From contig NZ_LMEZ01000010.1 of assembly GCF_001426545.1 (NCBI RefSeq), positions 124,001 to 188,000 on the forward strand: a stretch of DNA of 64,000 bases, written 5' to 3'. The first letter of the stretch is position 1. The number at the start of each line of letters is the position of its first letter. The stretch is from Mycobacterium sp. Root135 (GTDB lineage: Bacteria; Actinomycetota; Actinomycetes; Mycobacteriales; Mycobacteriaceae). This document shows positions 36,237 through 45,490 of this stretch, one piece after another. A model generated the notes under the pieces. That model was not told the DNA's origin. It saw only the letters and a list, made by a program, of their open reading frames with translations, and made no database searches. The position numbers were made by a program, and so were the translations under genes.

Positions 36237-37263
36237 TCTCCGAGCACCTCCCCTTGGTCGGATCGGACGGACCGCCGAACGGAATCAGGATGTCGCTGCC
36301 CGCGGGTCCGTTGATCTTCATCCGGATCGAGCAGTAGTAGATGTTGAAGAACGATCCGTACGCGCCAAGTGCGTTGAGCCGCAGGTAATTCTCCGCCAGC
36401 GGTTCGATGACCTTGTTGACGTCACCCTTGCGCTCGTCGAGCCGCTGCGCCAAGGGCCGGAGGTTCTCGATGACACCCTGGATGGGGCGCCGCCCCGTTT
36501 GCAGGAGGTCGGTCAGATCGTTGGTGGCCGACGCCAACGGAGGAATGGCGCCCGCCACCGGATCGCGGTTTTCCGCAAGCCCGGTGATGAGCTGTTGCAA
36601 CTGGTCGACGGCCGCGTTGAACTGCGCGCCCTTGTCGTCGATCGTGCCGAGCACGGCGTTGAGGTTGTTGATGGTGTCGCCGATCAACTGGTCGCGAGCG
36701 GCGAGGTTCTGGGTGAACGACGACGTGCTGGCGAGCAGGGTCGACAACGAACCGCCCTGTCCCTGAAGCAGTTCGATGACGGCGTTGCTGACCTCGTTGA
36801 CCTTGCTGCCGTCGAGGCCCTTGAGCACGGGTTTGAGTCCGCCAAGTAGGGCGTCGAGGTCCAGCGCGGGTTCGGTGTTCGCCGTGCCGAGGGTCGCGCC
36901 CGCCGGGAGCTTGCGCAGATCGCCGGGGCCCGAGGTGATTTCGAGATAGCGGTCACCGACGAGGTTCTGGTAGCGGACGAGTGCCCTCGTCGAGGTGTAG
37001 AGCTGATAGCGGCCGTCGACGTCGAATGCGACGTCGACGGTGTTGTCGGGATTGAGCTCGACGGACTTCACCGAACCCACCGGGACACCGGCGATCCGGA
37101 CGTCCTGGCCCGCCTTGAGACGCGAGGCCTCGGTGAACGTGGCGTGGAAACTGTTGCCCGACCCGAAGCGGAACTGCCCGAAGACGACCACCAAGCCCGC
37201 CGCCACCAACAACATGGCGACGGTGAAGATGCTGACGTAGACCACCGTCTTGTCCGTCTTCAC
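36229..37263 (-). CDS. mce4B: Mce4B
   Basis: A 344-residue Mce subunit. Membrane helix (VVYVSIFTVAMLLVAAGLVVV), MCE domain (FHATFTEASRLKAGQDVRIAG) and helical region ending NIYYCSIRMKINGP and a Cys close to the C-terminus. The GTG start shares one base with the Mce4A stop (TAGTG); the upstream in-frame extension of the open frame lies inside mce4A and is not real. Confidence 0.95.
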   Translation of the reverse strand: MKTDKTVVYVSIFTVAMLLVAAGLVVVFGQFRFGSGNSFHATFTEASRLKAGQDVRIAGVPVGSVKSVELNPDNTVDVAFDVDGRYQLYTSTRALVRYQNLVGDRYLEITSGPGDLRKLPAGATLGTANTEPALDLDALLGGLKPVLKGLDGSKVNEVSNAVIELLQGQGGSLSTLLASTSSFTQNLAARDQLIGDTINNLNAVLGTIDDKGAQFNAAVDQLQQLITGLAENRDPVAGAIPPLASATNDLTDLLQTGRRPIQGVIENLRPLAQRLDERKGDVNKVIEPLAENYLRLNALGAYGSFFNIYYCSIRMKINGPAGSDILIPFGGPSDPTKGRCSENG

Positions 37264-38459
37264 TAGAAATCGTCCCTTTCCGCGTACGCACCGTGGAACA
37301 GGAACTGCAACGTCGACGGTGCGTCGAACTGCAATTCGGTGTTGGGCTGGTAGGGAATGTAGGCGTTGTCGGTGACGAGGAAGGGCGGCCGATACCACGA
37401 ACCGCCGTATTGCTTGCTCGGAATGTTCGGCAGCCCACGGCAATTGGGACCACCCGAGGCGTTCACCATTGGCAAGCTCTCGGGGTAGGTGTAAGCGGGC
37501 GCACCCGGAAGGAAGTTCGACGCGACGAACAGACCGGGGCGAATGCCACCGATCACCGGCGCAAACGTGTCGACCGCCTGGGCGACGCCCTTGAGCAGAC
37601 AACCCAGTTCCGGCGAGTAGTCACCGAGGACCTTCAGCGGCGCGCGCAGCCGCTGCACCGCGGCGATCAAGTCCTCGGCCCCCGGTTGCAGGGTGGCCGT
37701 GCCGTTGTTCGCCAACCCGGTGGCAGCCAGCAGGGTCGCGTTGAGATTGTCCTGCTGGTCGACGACGGTCTTGCTGATGGTCGGCGTGTTCTCGAACACC
37801 GTGACCAGGTCGGGGGCGGCGTCGGCGTAGACGTTGCCGACGACGCCGGTCTTTTGGAAGACCTCTTGCAGCTGGGGCAGCTTCGGATTCAATTGCTGCA
37901 GATAGGAGTTCAGCCCCGCGAGCGTGGCGCCCAGATTGTCGCCGTTGCCTCGCACACCTTCTCCGAGCGCGCTCAGCGTGGCGTTGAGGTTGATCGGGTC
38001 GACCTTCTGCAGGGTGTTGGTCAGTGACTGGAAGAGCGTGTTGACCTCGAGCTGCACGTCGGGTGCGTTCACCTGGGCGCCGGGACGAAGCGAGCCGCCC
38101 TTCGGATCCTCGGGTGTCAGGAATTCCACTGCCTTGGCCCCGAAGACGGTGGTGCCCGCGATGCGCACCTTCGCGTTCGACGGGATGAACTTCAGCTGGC
38201 TGCTGTCCATGGCCAGGGTGAGCTTGGCTTGCTCGCCCGCGTACTCGATGGACTCGACCTTGCCGATCTGGATGCCGCGGTACTTCACCTTGGCGTCGGT
38301 CTCCATCACCAGGCCGGCGCGGGGGGCGGTCACGGTCACCGTGTCGGTGCGGGTGAACGCCGCCGTGTACGAGAGGTACGTGAAGACGACGGCCGCCAAC
38401 ATGACAGCCGCGAGGATCGCAGCGGCGATCCTCACATGACTGCGCTTGGCGTCACCCAT
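37263..38459 (-). CDS. mce4A: Mce4A
   Basis: A 398-residue Mce subunit, first of the six. Membrane helix (IAAAILAAVMLAAVVFTYLSY), MCE domain (DTVTVTAPRAGLVMETDAKVKYRG split around residue 44-68), helical part with VFENTPTISKTVVDQQ, and a C-terminal globular end containing ELGCLLKGVAQAVD and GGPNCRGLPN. It begins 12 bases after the yrbE4B stop. Mce4A is required for cholesterol import in mycobacteria. Confidence 0.95.
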   Translation of the reverse strand: MGDAKRSHVRIAAAILAAVMLAAVVFTYLSYTAAFTRTDTVTVTAPRAGLVMETDAKVKYRGIQIGKVESIEYAGEQAKLTLAMDSSQLKFIPSNAKVRIAGTTVFGAKAVEFLTPEDPKGGSLRPGAQVNAPDVQLEVNTLFQSLTNTLQKVDPINLNATLSALGEGVRGNGDNLGATLAGLNSYLQQLNPKLPQLQEVFQKTGVVGNVYADAAPDLVTVFENTPTISKTVVDQQDNLNATLLAATGLANNGTATLQPGAEDLIAAVQRLRAPLKVLGDYSPELGCLLKGVAQAVDTFAPVIGGIRPGLFVASNFLPGAPAYTYPESLPMVNASGGPNCRGLPNIPSKQYGGSWYRPPFLVTDNAYIPYQPNTELQFDAPSTLQFLFHGAYAERDDF

Positions 38460-38471
38460 CTCGCGACCCGC

Positions 38472-39314
38472 CTATCCGGACAAGTTGAAGTTGCCCGACG
38501 CGCCGTACGCGGCCAGGGAGATGAACAAGGTAATGGTGACCACGACGATGAGCGAGGTCCGGACGGCCTGACCGACGGCGATCCCGACGCCGACGGGTCC
38601 GCCGGATGCGTTGTAGCCGTAGTACGTGTGCACCAGCATCACCGCTATCGACATGACGATGGCCTGAAGGAAGGACCACAGCAGGTCGGTCGGCACCAGG
38701 AAGGTGTTGAAGTAGTGGTCGTACAGGCCCGCCGACTGCCCGTTGATGAAGACCGTCGTGAAGCGCGCGGCGAAGAACGCCGCCAACACCGACAGTGAGT
38801 ACAGCGGGACGATCGCGATGAGTCCGGCGATGATCCGCGTCGACACCAGGTAGGACACCGAGTGCACCGCCATCGCCTCGACGGCGTCGATCTCCTCGGC
38901 GACTCGCATGGCGCCCAACTGGGCGGTGGTACCTGCGCCGATCGTTGCAGCGAGGGCGATGCCCGCGATCACCGGAGCCACGATGCGCACGTTGAGGAAC
39001 GCCGAGAGGAAGCCGGTCAGCGCTTCGATGCCGATGTTGCCGAGCGACGAATAGCCCTGCACCGCAATGACACCACCGGAGGCCAGCGTCAGGAATGCTG
39101 CGACGCCGACGGTGCCGCCGATCATCACGAGGGCGCCCGCGCCCATCGTCATCTCGGCGATGAGACGAATGGTCTCCTTGCGATAGCGGGTCAGCGCGTT
39201 GGGGATGTAGCGCACGGACTCGCCGTAGAAGAGCGCCTGCTCCCCGATGGTGTCGATGGCCCTTGGCACGCCTCGGAAGAATCGGCGGATGCGGAGGGTC
39301 GCGTCGTAACTCAT
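38472..39314 (-). CDS. yrbE4B: YrbE4B permease
   Basis: A 280-residue MlaE/YrbE-family integral membrane protein with five or six hydrophobic segments. The conserved cytoplasmic loop GTTAQLGAMRVAEEIDAVEAM contacts the ATPase. Together with YrbE4A it forms the inner-membrane permease of the Mce4 importer; the ATPase (MceG) is encoded elsewhere. Confidence 0.95.
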   Translation of the reverse strand: MSYDATLRIRRFFRGVPRAIDTIGEQALFYGESVRYIPNALTRYRKETIRLIAEMTMGAGALVMIGGTVGVAAFLTLASGGVIAVQGYSSLGNIGIEALTGFLSAFLNVRIVAPVIAGIALAATIGAGTTAQLGAMRVAEEIDAVEAMAVHSVSYLVSTRIIAGLIAIVPLYSLSVLAAFFAARFTTVFINGQSAGLYDHYFNTFLVPTDLLWSFLQAIVMSIAVMLVHTYYGYNASGGPVGVGIAVGQAVRTSLIVVVTITLFISLAAYGASGNFNLSG

Positions 39315-39345
39315 CAGCGGTGTCCTCGACTCTTCGCGCGAGCGC

Positions 39346-40110
39346 TCATCGTGCCAGCACCCGAACGCCCACTGCCGTCAGGATCACGTTGATCACGAAC
39401 AGACAAATGAAGGCATAGACGACGGTCTCGTTGACGGCGACGCCGACACCCTTGGGTCCGCCCTTGACCGTCAACCCGCGGTAGCACCCGACCAGGCCGG
39501 CCATCAAACCGAACAGGAGTGCCTTGAACATGGCGAGCACCAACTCGCCGAGCCCGGTGAGGATGGTCAGCCCATTGATGAAGGCGCCGGGGTTGACGCC
39601 CTGAAGGAAGACGGAGAACACGTAGCCGCCCGCGATGCCGATGGCGCAGACGAGACCGTTGAGTAGAAGCGCCACCAGAGTCGACGCCAGCACGCGCGGG
39701 ACGACGAGGCGCTGGATCGGGTCGATGCCGAGCACGCGCATCGCGTCGATCTCTTCGCGGATGGTGCGGGCGCCGAGGTCCGCGCAGATCGCCGTGGCGC
39801 CTGCGCCGGCCACGACGAGCACCGTCACCACCGGGCCGAGCTGCGTGATGGTGCCGAATGCGGTCCCCGCGCCGGAGAGATCCGCCGCCCCGAGCTCCCG
39901 AAGCAGGATGTTGAGCGTGAACGCCACCAGGACCGTGAACGGGATGGCCACCAGCAGCGTCGGGACCAGCGAGACGCGCGCGATCATCCACGTTTGATCG
40001 AGGAACTCTCGGAACTGAAAGGGCCTGCGGAAGATCTTGACGAAGGTGTCCAGCGACATTTCGAAGAATCCGCCAACGGCCCGCGCCGGAGCCATCAGCT
40101 GTTCCTTCAA
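39346..40110 (-). CDS. yrbE4A: YrbE4A permease
   Basis: A 254-residue MlaE/YrbE-family permease, paralogue of YrbE4B. The coupling loop reads GATAICADLGARTIREEIDAM split across residues 108-128, followed by VLGIDPIQRLVVPRVLA. TTG at 40110 with GGAG 6 bases upstream gives the normal 254-residue length; ATG 40095 is an alternative. First gene of the mce4 operon, with two KstR sites in the 260 bases upstream. Confidence 0.95.
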   Translation of the reverse strand: MKEQLMAPARAVGGFFEMSLDTFVKIFRRPFQFREFLDQTWMIARVSLVPTLLVAIPFTVLVAFTLNILLRELGAADLSGAGTAFGTITQLGPVVTVLVVAGAGATAICADLGARTIREEIDAMRVLGIDPIQRLVVPRVLASTLVALLLNGLVCAIGIAGGYVFSVFLQGVNPGAFINGLTILTGLGELVLAMFKALLFGLMAGLVGCYRGLTVKGGPKGVGVAVNETVVYAFICLFVINVILTAVGVRVLAR

Positions 40111-40236
40111 CCTGGACTCCGTTCTCGGGTCGGGTGGTCGAAAAGCGACGACGGCGAATAGTCAGTGACTACGAGCCGCGACAACCTTCCAACTACTCGG
40201 TTTAACGCCGCTCTTAGTGAGCCGGCTCATATTAAC

Positions 40237-40250
40237 TAGAACACGTTCGC
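40237..40250. promoter_or_regulatory. KstR-type operator, mce4 promoter, proximal
   Basis: TAGAACACGTTCGC matches TnnAACnnGTTnnA except at the last base. It is 127 bases upstream of the yrbE4A start. Confidence 0.8.
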
Positions 40251-40325
40251 AGTGTCAAAGAACCGCGATATCCGTCGATATTGACATATCATCGCAGGTC
40301 AGAGCCACTGTGACATAGGTCATTC

Positions 40326-40339
40326 TGTAACGTGTTCTA
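40326..40339. promoter_or_regulatory. KstR-type operator, mce4 promoter, distal
   Basis: TGTAACGTGTTCTA is a full match to TnnAACnnGTTnnA. It starts 89 bases from the proximal site (40237), between the end of the ChsB1-type gene and yrbE4A, so the two could act together on the mce4 promoter. Confidence 0.85.
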
Positions 40340-40369
40340 GTGGCCCCACCAGGGTGACAACCGAGACTG

Positions 40370-41290
40370 TCAGTCTCGCGAGGACATCAGGGCATTGGCC
40401 GAGAATCCCAGCTCGGGATCGCGACCAGCAAAGTACTCGTTCATCGTCGAACCAAGGTCGTCGGCGGCCCACGCGTCCGACCCCGCGGTGAAGTGCTTCT
40501 CGGCAGTTGGCGCCGCCACCAGCGTCACGGTTGGACCATAGACGATGAAGAGCTGTCCGTTCACGGCTTCCGAGGCCGGCGAGGACAGGTACTGGACGAG
40601 GGTCACGACGTGCTCCGGTGAGAGACCGTCGACCTTCCCGTCGTCGAGCGTCGGGGCGTCGCCGAACACGTCGGCCGTCATCGCCGTTCTGGCACGCGGC
40701 GCGATCGCGTTGGCGCGTACGCCGTAGCGCCCGAGCCCGCGCGCAGCCGTCAACGTCAACGCGGTGATGCCCGCCTTGGCCGCGCCGTAGTTTGCCTGAC
40801 CCACCGGGCCCGCAAGGCCCGCTTCGGACGACGTGTTGACCAGCCGACCGTAGACCGTTCCGCCGTTCTCCTTGGCCTTCGCCCGCCAGTAGGTCGCGGC
40901 ATTGCGCGTCAGCAGGAAGTGACCGCGCAGGTGGACGGCGATCACGGCATCCCAGTCTTCGTCGGTCATGTTGAACAACATCCGGTCGCGGGTGATACCC
41001 GCGTTGTTGACCACGATCGACAGACCGCCGAGGCCGTCGGCGGTCGAGACCAACTCGTCGGCCGTACTGCGGGCACTGATGTCACCGGCGACGGCGACGC
41101 CCTTGGATCCGGCGGCGGCAATCTCGTCGAGCACGTCGGACTTGTCGAGCGCGCCTGCGATGTCGTTGACGACCACCGTCGCACCGACACGAGCCAAGCC
41201 GATCGCCTCGGCGCGGCCAAGGCCCGCGGCGGCGCCGGTCACCACCGCGACCAGTCCGGACAGATCCGTGGAGTTACGTTCCGTGCTCAA
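40370..41290 (-). CDS. chsB1: 3-hydroxyacyl-CoA / 17-beta-hydroxysteroid dehydrogenase (Rv3502c, ChsB1/Hsd4A type)
   Basis: A 306-residue SDR. TGAAAGLGRAEA binds the cofactor, VVNDIAG (Asp) indicates NAD, NNAGITRDRMLFNMTDEDWD is typical of multifunctional-enzyme-2 type hydroxyacyl-CoA dehydrogenases, and the catalytic set is NTSSEAGLAGPVGQANYGAAKAG split over Ser, Tyr and Lys. The homologue Rv3502c oxidises the beta-hydroxyacyl-CoA of the sterol side chain, and the M. neoaurum orthologue Hsd4A also acts as a 17-beta-HSD. TTG start with GAGG upstream. It follows fdxD by 13 bases. Confidence 0.9.
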   Translation of the reverse strand: MSTERNSTDLSGLVAVVTGAAAGLGRAEAIGLARVGATVVVNDIAGALDKSDVLDEIAAAGSKGVAVAGDISARSTADELVSTADGLGGLSIVVNNAGITRDRMLFNMTDEDWDAVIAVHLRGHFLLTRNAATYWRAKAKENGGTVYGRLVNTSSEAGLAGPVGQANYGAAKAGITALTLTAARGLGRYGVRANAIAPRARTAMTADVFGDAPTLDDGKVDGLSPEHVVTLVQYLSSPASEAVNGQLFIVYGPTVTLVAAPTAEKHFTAGSDAWAADDLGSTMNEYFAGRDPELGFSANALMSSRD

Positions 41291-41303
41291 TTTATGAATA
41301 CCT

Positions 41304-41495
41304 CTAGTCCTTGCGAATGAGGGCTGCTCTTGGGCATTCGGCTACCGATTGCTCGGCCACGTCCTCTTGGCCGTCCGGCACGGGGTCGGCCTTGATCACC
41401 GCATAGTCCTCGTCGTCCAGATCGAACAGGTCCGGGGCAATACCCACGCATACCGCGTTGCCTTCACAGCGATCACGATCGACTTCGACTCGCAT
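41304..41495 (-). CDS. fdxD: Ferredoxin FdxD
   Basis: A 63-residue [3Fe-4S] ferredoxin with Cys10, Cys16 and Cys54-Pro. The loop is CEGNAVC, with Asn at the position of the missing fourth ligand; the CYP51-operon ferredoxin has His there. It is the likely electron donor for the steroid P450s and is expressed with the sterol genes. The ATG at 41495 has GAGGAGG 6 bases upstream. A KstR site lies in the divergent region shared with fadE26. Confidence 0.92.
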   Translation of the reverse strand: MRVEVDRDRCEGNAVCVGIAPDLFDLDDEDYAVIKADPVPDGQEDVAEQSVAECPRAALIRKD

Positions 41496-41569
41496 CAACA
41501 ACCTCCTCGAAACCCGTGCGCATCTCCGCCCGGCGTCGGATCAGACTAACCGTGCCTGGATTCCAAGAC

Positions 41570-41583
41570 TAGAACGTGTTACA
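41570..41583. promoter_or_regulatory. KstR-type operator between fdxD and fadE26
   Basis: TAGAACGTGTTACA, a full match to TnnAACnnGTTnnA, in the divergent intergenic region. It is 57 bases upstream of the fadE26 ATG. Confidence 0.88.
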
Positions 41584-41639
41584 ACCGGGGAGGACCATGG
41601 GTCCCCAAGACCCCAGCGGAAACAGTGAGGACAGCAGCG

Positions 41640-42821
41640 ATGCGGATCGGCTACAGCCCCGAGCAAGAGGAGTTGCGCCGCGAGTTGCGCTCGTACTTCA
41701 CCAAGTTGATGACGCCCGAGCGCGCTGAGGCGCTCAGCGCGGGCGACGGCGGCGAGATGGGGCGCGGCAGCGTGTACCGCGACACCGTCGCGCAGATGGG
41801 CAAGGACGGCTGGCTGACACTGTCGTGGCCCAAGGAATTCGGCGGCCAGGCACGGCCGCCGATGGACGGGCTGATCTTCAACGACGAGGCGTCGATCGCC
41901 AACGTGCCCGTGCCGTTCCTGACGATCAACAGTGTCGCGCCGACGATCATGCACTTCGGCTCCGACGAGCAGAAGAGCTTCTTCCTGCCGAAGATCGCCG
42001 CCGGTGAACTGCACTTCTCCATCGGCTACTCCGAGCCCGGCGCGGGGACCGACCTTGCGGCACTGCGCACCACCGCGGTGCGCGACGGCGACGACTACGT
42101 CATCAACGGTCAGAAGATGTGGACCAGCCTGATCGCCTACGCGGACTACGTGTGGCTTGCCGTCAGGACGAACCCCGAGGCCAAGAAGCACCGCGGCATC
42201 TCGATGCTGATCATGCCCACGACCGCCGAGGGCTTTTCGTGGACTCCGGTGCACACCATGTCCGGCGTGGACACCAGCGCCACCTACTACCAGGACGTCC
42301 GCGTCCCGACATCCGCCTTGGTCGGCGAGGAGAACGCCGGCTGGAAGCTGGTCACCAATCAGCTCAATCACGAACGCGTGGCCCTGGTTTCGGCGCAGCC
42401 GATCTACTCGGCGCTCGACGGTGTCCGCGAATGGGCGCAGAACACCAAGAACGTGCACGGCAACCGGTTGATCGACTCGGAGTGGGTGCAGCTGAACCTG
42501 GCCCGCGTGCACGCCAAGGCCGAGGTGCTCAAGCTGATCAACTGGGAGCTCGCGTCGAGCGACGCCGCTCCGTCTCCTGCGGACGCGTCGGCAGCCAAGG
42601 TCTACGGCACCGAACTGGCCACCGAGGCCTACCGACTGCTCATGGAAGTGCTTGGCACCGCCGCGACGCTGCGCACCGACAGCCCCGGCGCGCTGCTGCG
42701 CGGCCGGATCGAGCGCATGCACCGCTCCTGCCTGATCCTGACCTTCGGCGGCGGCACCAACGAGATTCAGCGCGACATCATCGGCATGGTCGCCCTCGGC
42801 CTGCCCCGAGTGAATCGTTAA
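41640..42821 (+). CDS. fadE26: Acyl-CoA dehydrogenase FadE26 (ChsE4)
   Basis: A 393-residue flavoprotein of the acyl-CoA dehydrogenase fold. It has HFSIGYSEPGAGTDLAALRT (FAD and substrate contacts), QKMWTSLI, and the C-terminal LTFGGGTNEIQRDIIGM. FadE26 and FadE27 form an alpha2beta2 enzyme (ChsE4-ChsE5) that dehydrogenates the 26-oyl-CoA side chain of cholesterol. Start at ATG 41640 because MRIGYSPEQEELR matches the family N-terminus; a GTG at 41625 is in frame. Followed after 10 bases by its partner gene. Confidence 0.95.
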   Translation: MRIGYSPEQEELRRELRSYFTKLMTPERAEALSAGDGGEMGRGSVYRDTVAQMGKDGWLTLSWPKEFGGQARPPMDGLIFNDEASIANVPVPFLTINSVAPTIMHFGSDEQKSFFLPKIAAGELHFSIGYSEPGAGTDLAALRTTAVRDGDDYVINGQKMWTSLIAYADYVWLAVRTNPEAKKHRGISMLIMPTTAEGFSWTPVHTMSGVDTSATYYQDVRVPTSALVGEENAGWKLVTNQLNHERVALVSAQPIYSALDGVREWAQNTKNVHGNRLIDSEWVQLNLARVHAKAEVLKLINWELASSDAAPSPADASAAKVYGTELATEAYRLLMEVLGTAATLRTDSPGALLRGRIERMHRSCLILTFGGGTNEIQRDIIGMVALGLPRVNR

Positions 42822-42831
42822 GGGACCCACC

Positions 42832-43929
42832 ATGGATTTTTCAACACCTGAGGCCGCCACCGATCTCGGCGGACTGGCCCGGTCGATCGTCGACTCGATC
42901 TGCACCCCCGATCGTCAGCGCGAACTGGACAAGCAGGACGAGCGCTTCGACCGTGAGCTCTGGTCGAAGCTGGTCGACGCCGACATCCTGTCGACCACTG
43001 CCCCTGAGTCGTTGGGCGGCGGCGGTTTTGGAGTTCTCGAGGAAACAGCGGTGCTGGCCGCCCTCGGACGCCAGATCGCGGCTGTCCCCTACTTGGAGTC
43101 GGTCGTGCTCGCGGCGGGCGCCCTGGCGAAGTTCGGCTCGGAGACTTTGCAACGCGACTGGGCCACGCCTGCGGTGGCCGGCGAGAAGATCCTGACTGTC
43201 GCGCTGGACGGCGACATGGGCGAGGGCCCGGTCCAGGCCCAGTCCGTCGACTCGGGTTACCGCCTCACCGGCTCCCGGGCGCTGGTCAGCTACGGGCCCG
43301 TCGCCGACGCGTTCCTGGTGCCCGCCGAAACCGACGCGGGCACCCGCGTCTTCCTCGTCTCGGCGTCCGACGACGGGGCGTCGACGACGTCGCTCGACAC
43401 CACCGGCCACGGCAGCGTCGGCCACCTGGACCTGCAGGGAGTTGATCTCGACGGCGGTCGGCTGGTCGGTGGCGACGAAGTACTGTCATGGCTGACCACC
43501 CGAGCCGCCTTGGCACGCAGCGCCTTTCAGCTCGGAGTGCTGGAGCGCGCCCTGGAACTCACTGCGCAGTACGCCCGCGAGCGCGAGCAATTCGACCGGC
43601 CCATCGGCAGCTTCCAGGCGGTCGGCCAACGGCTCGCCGACGGCTACATCGACATCAAGGGCCTGCGGTTGACGGTGACTCAGGCGGCGTGGCGGCTGTC
43701 CGAGGATCTGCCTGCCGATCTCGAAGTCGGCACCGCGGCGTTCTGGGCGGCGGAGGCCGGCCATCGCGTCGCGCACACCGCGGTCCACGTCCACGGTGGC
43801 GTCGGCATCGACGTCGACCACCCCGTACATCGCTACTTCCTCGCCGCCAAGCAGACCGAGTTCGCGGTCGGCGGGGCGACCGGTCAGCTGCTGCGCATCG
43901 GCCGCGAGTTGGCCGAGACGCCCGCCTGA
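42832..43929 (+). CDS. fadE27: Acyl-CoA dehydrogenase FadE27 (ChsE5)
   Basis: A 365-residue partner subunit of FadE26. It has LLSTTAPESLGGGGFG-type opening (residues 49-66), the acyl-CoA dehydrogenase C-terminal helices (REREQFDRPIGSFQAVGQRL) and the end HVHGGVGIDVDHPVHRYF. In these heteromeric enzymes each subunit contributes part of the active site, so neither is complete alone. The stretch GCGAGCGAAGCGACGGGGAA follows the stop, before fadD17. Confidence 0.95.
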   Translation: MDFSTPEAATDLGGLARSIVDSICTPDRQRELDKQDERFDRELWSKLVDADILSTTAPESLGGGGFGVLEETAVLAALGRQIAAVPYLESVVLAAGALAKFGSETLQRDWATPAVAGEKILTVALDGDMGEGPVQAQSVDSGYRLTGSRALVSYGPVADAFLVPAETDAGTRVFLVSASDDGASTTSLDTTGHGSVGHLDLQGVDLDGGRLVGGDEVLSWLTTRAALARSAFQLGVLERALELTAQYAREREQFDRPIGSFQAVGQRLADGYIDIKGLRLTVTQAAWRLSEDLPADLEVGTAAFWAAEAGHRVAHTAVHVHGGVGIDVDHPVHRYFLAAKQTEFAVGGATGQLLRIGRELAETPA

Positions 43930-43963
43930 AGTCCGGGCGAGCGAAGCGACGGGGAAGCAACAG

Positions 43964-45481
43964 GTGTCCGACGACCGACCAACCGTCACCGAACTCCTAG
44001 CGCCGCTGGTCGACGTCACCGATCGCGGTGTGTACGAATGTGATTCGTTCATCAGCTGGAGTGATCACCTTCTGGCCGGGGCTCGGGTCGCCGCGGCCCT
44101 GACCGCGCGCCTCGACCCGGGCAAGCCCCCGCACGTCGGCGTGATGCTGGGCAACACCACGTTCTTCTCGTCGGTCCTGGTGGCGGCCGGCCTCTCCGGG
44201 CTGGTGACGGTGGGGCTCAACCCGACCCGGCGCGGCGATGCCTTCGCCCGCGACGTCGCCCGCGCGGACTGCCAACTGGTGCTGACCGACGACCTCGCCG
44301 CCCTTGGCGACGGAGTACCCGACGGCGTGGTGGTGGTCGACGTCGAATCAGCCGACTGGGCCGCCGAATTGGCGTCGTACAACGGAACGCCGGTGACGTT
44401 CGCCGACACTCGTCCCGACGACCTGTACATGCTGATCTTCACCTCCGGCACCAGCGGCGAGCCGAAGGCCGTCCGGGTCACGCACGACAAGGTGGCGTTT
44501 CCCGGCACGATGCTGGCCGAGCGGTTCGGGCTGGGCCGTGACGACACCTTCTACCTTGCAATGCCGCTCTTCCACTCCAATGCCATCATGGCGGGCTGGG
44601 CGGTGGCGGTCGCCGCCGGAGGGTCGATTGCGTTGCGGCGCAGGTTCTCCGCATCTCAGTTCATCCCCGACGTGCGCCGCTTCAACGCGACGTACGCCAA
44701 CTACGTCGGCAAGCCCCTCAGCTACGTCCTCGCGACCCCGCCTCGCGACGACGACGCCGACAATCCGTTGCGGTTCATGTACGGCAACGAAGGTGCGCCA
44801 CGCGACCTGCCGCGCTTCGCGCAGCGCTTCGGCGCCTACGTCGTCGACGGCTTCGGGTCCACCGAGGGCGGTATTGCCATCGCCCGAACGCCAGACACCC
44901 CCGACGGATCACTGGGGCCGTTGACCGAGGAGATCGCCGTCGTCGACGTCGAGACCGGCGAGCCGTGTTCACCCGGAAGGGTCGGAGAGCTGGTGAACCC
45001 GCGGGGCCGAGGCTGGTTTCGCGGTTACTACGGTGACGAGGCCGCCGAAGCCGAACGGATGCGCGGCGGCGTCTACCACAGCGGTGACCTGGCCTACTGC
45101 GACGACGCGGGCTACGTCTACTTCGCGGGACGACTCGGGGACTGGATGCGGGTCGACGGCGAAAATCTGGGGACCGCGCCGATTGAACGAATTCTGTTGC
45201 GGCACTGCGACGTCGTCGAGGCGGCCGTCTACCCGATCCCCGATCCGGCCGTCGGCGACCGGGTGATGGCCGCGCTGGTTCTCACCGACGGTGCGGACTT
45301 CGACGCCGAGGCGTTCGCCGCCTTCCTGGCCGGTCAACCGGATTTGGGTCCCAAGCAATGGCCGTCGTTCGTGCGGATCGGCACCGCGCTGCCGCGTACC
45401 GAGACGTTCAAGGTGCTCAAGCGCGTGCTGTCGGCGGAAGCACTGGACTGCACCGATCCGGTGCACGCCATCGGTCGGTAG
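43964..45481 (+). CDS. fadD17: Acyl-CoA synthetase FadD17
   Basis: A 505-residue adenylate-forming enzyme. The phosphate loop is FTSGTSGEPKAV, the A5-type motif is FGSTEGG, the A7 aspartate is in HSGDLAYCD, the hinge follows in FAGRLGDWMRVDGENL, and the C-terminal lysine lies in TETFKVLKR. FadD17 activates steroid side-chain acids (C24 or C26) to CoA thioesters in M. tuberculosis. GTG at 43964 with GGGGAAG upstream. Third gene of the fadE26-fadE27-fadD17 operon. Confidence 0.93.
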   Translation: MSDDRPTVTELLAPLVDVTDRGVYECDSFISWSDHLLAGARVAAALTARLDPGKPPHVGVMLGNTTFFSSVLVAAGLSGLVTVGLNPTRRGDAFARDVARADCQLVLTDDLAALGDGVPDGVVVVDVESADWAAELASYNGTPVTFADTRPDDLYMLIFTSGTSGEPKAVRVTHDKVAFPGTMLAERFGLGRDDTFYLAMPLFHSNAIMAGWAVAVAAGGSIALRRRFSASQFIPDVRRFNATYANYVGKPLSYVLATPPRDDDADNPLRFMYGNEGAPRDLPRFAQRFGAYVVDGFGSTEGGIAIARTPDTPDGSLGPLTEEIAVVDVETGEPCSPGRVGELVNPRGRGWFRGYYGDEAAEAERMRGGVYHSGDLAYCDDAGYVYFAGRLGDWMRVDGENLGTAPIERILLRHCDVVEAAVYPIPDPAVGDRVMAALVLTDGADFDAEAFAAFLAGQPDLGPKQWPSFVRIGTALPRTETFKVLKRVLSAEALDCTDPVHAIGR

Positions 45482-45490
45482 CGTGGAGCC

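Noticed and set aside
40311-40322. A CTGTGA element in the mce4 upstream region as a PhoP box
   Set aside because: Only one half site is present; there is no second repeat at the required spacing.
43930-43963. GCGAGCGAAGCGACGGGGAA between fadE27 and fadD17 as a REP-type repeat
   Set aside because: Only one copy was noticed in the window; it may be a ribosome-site-bearing spacer.
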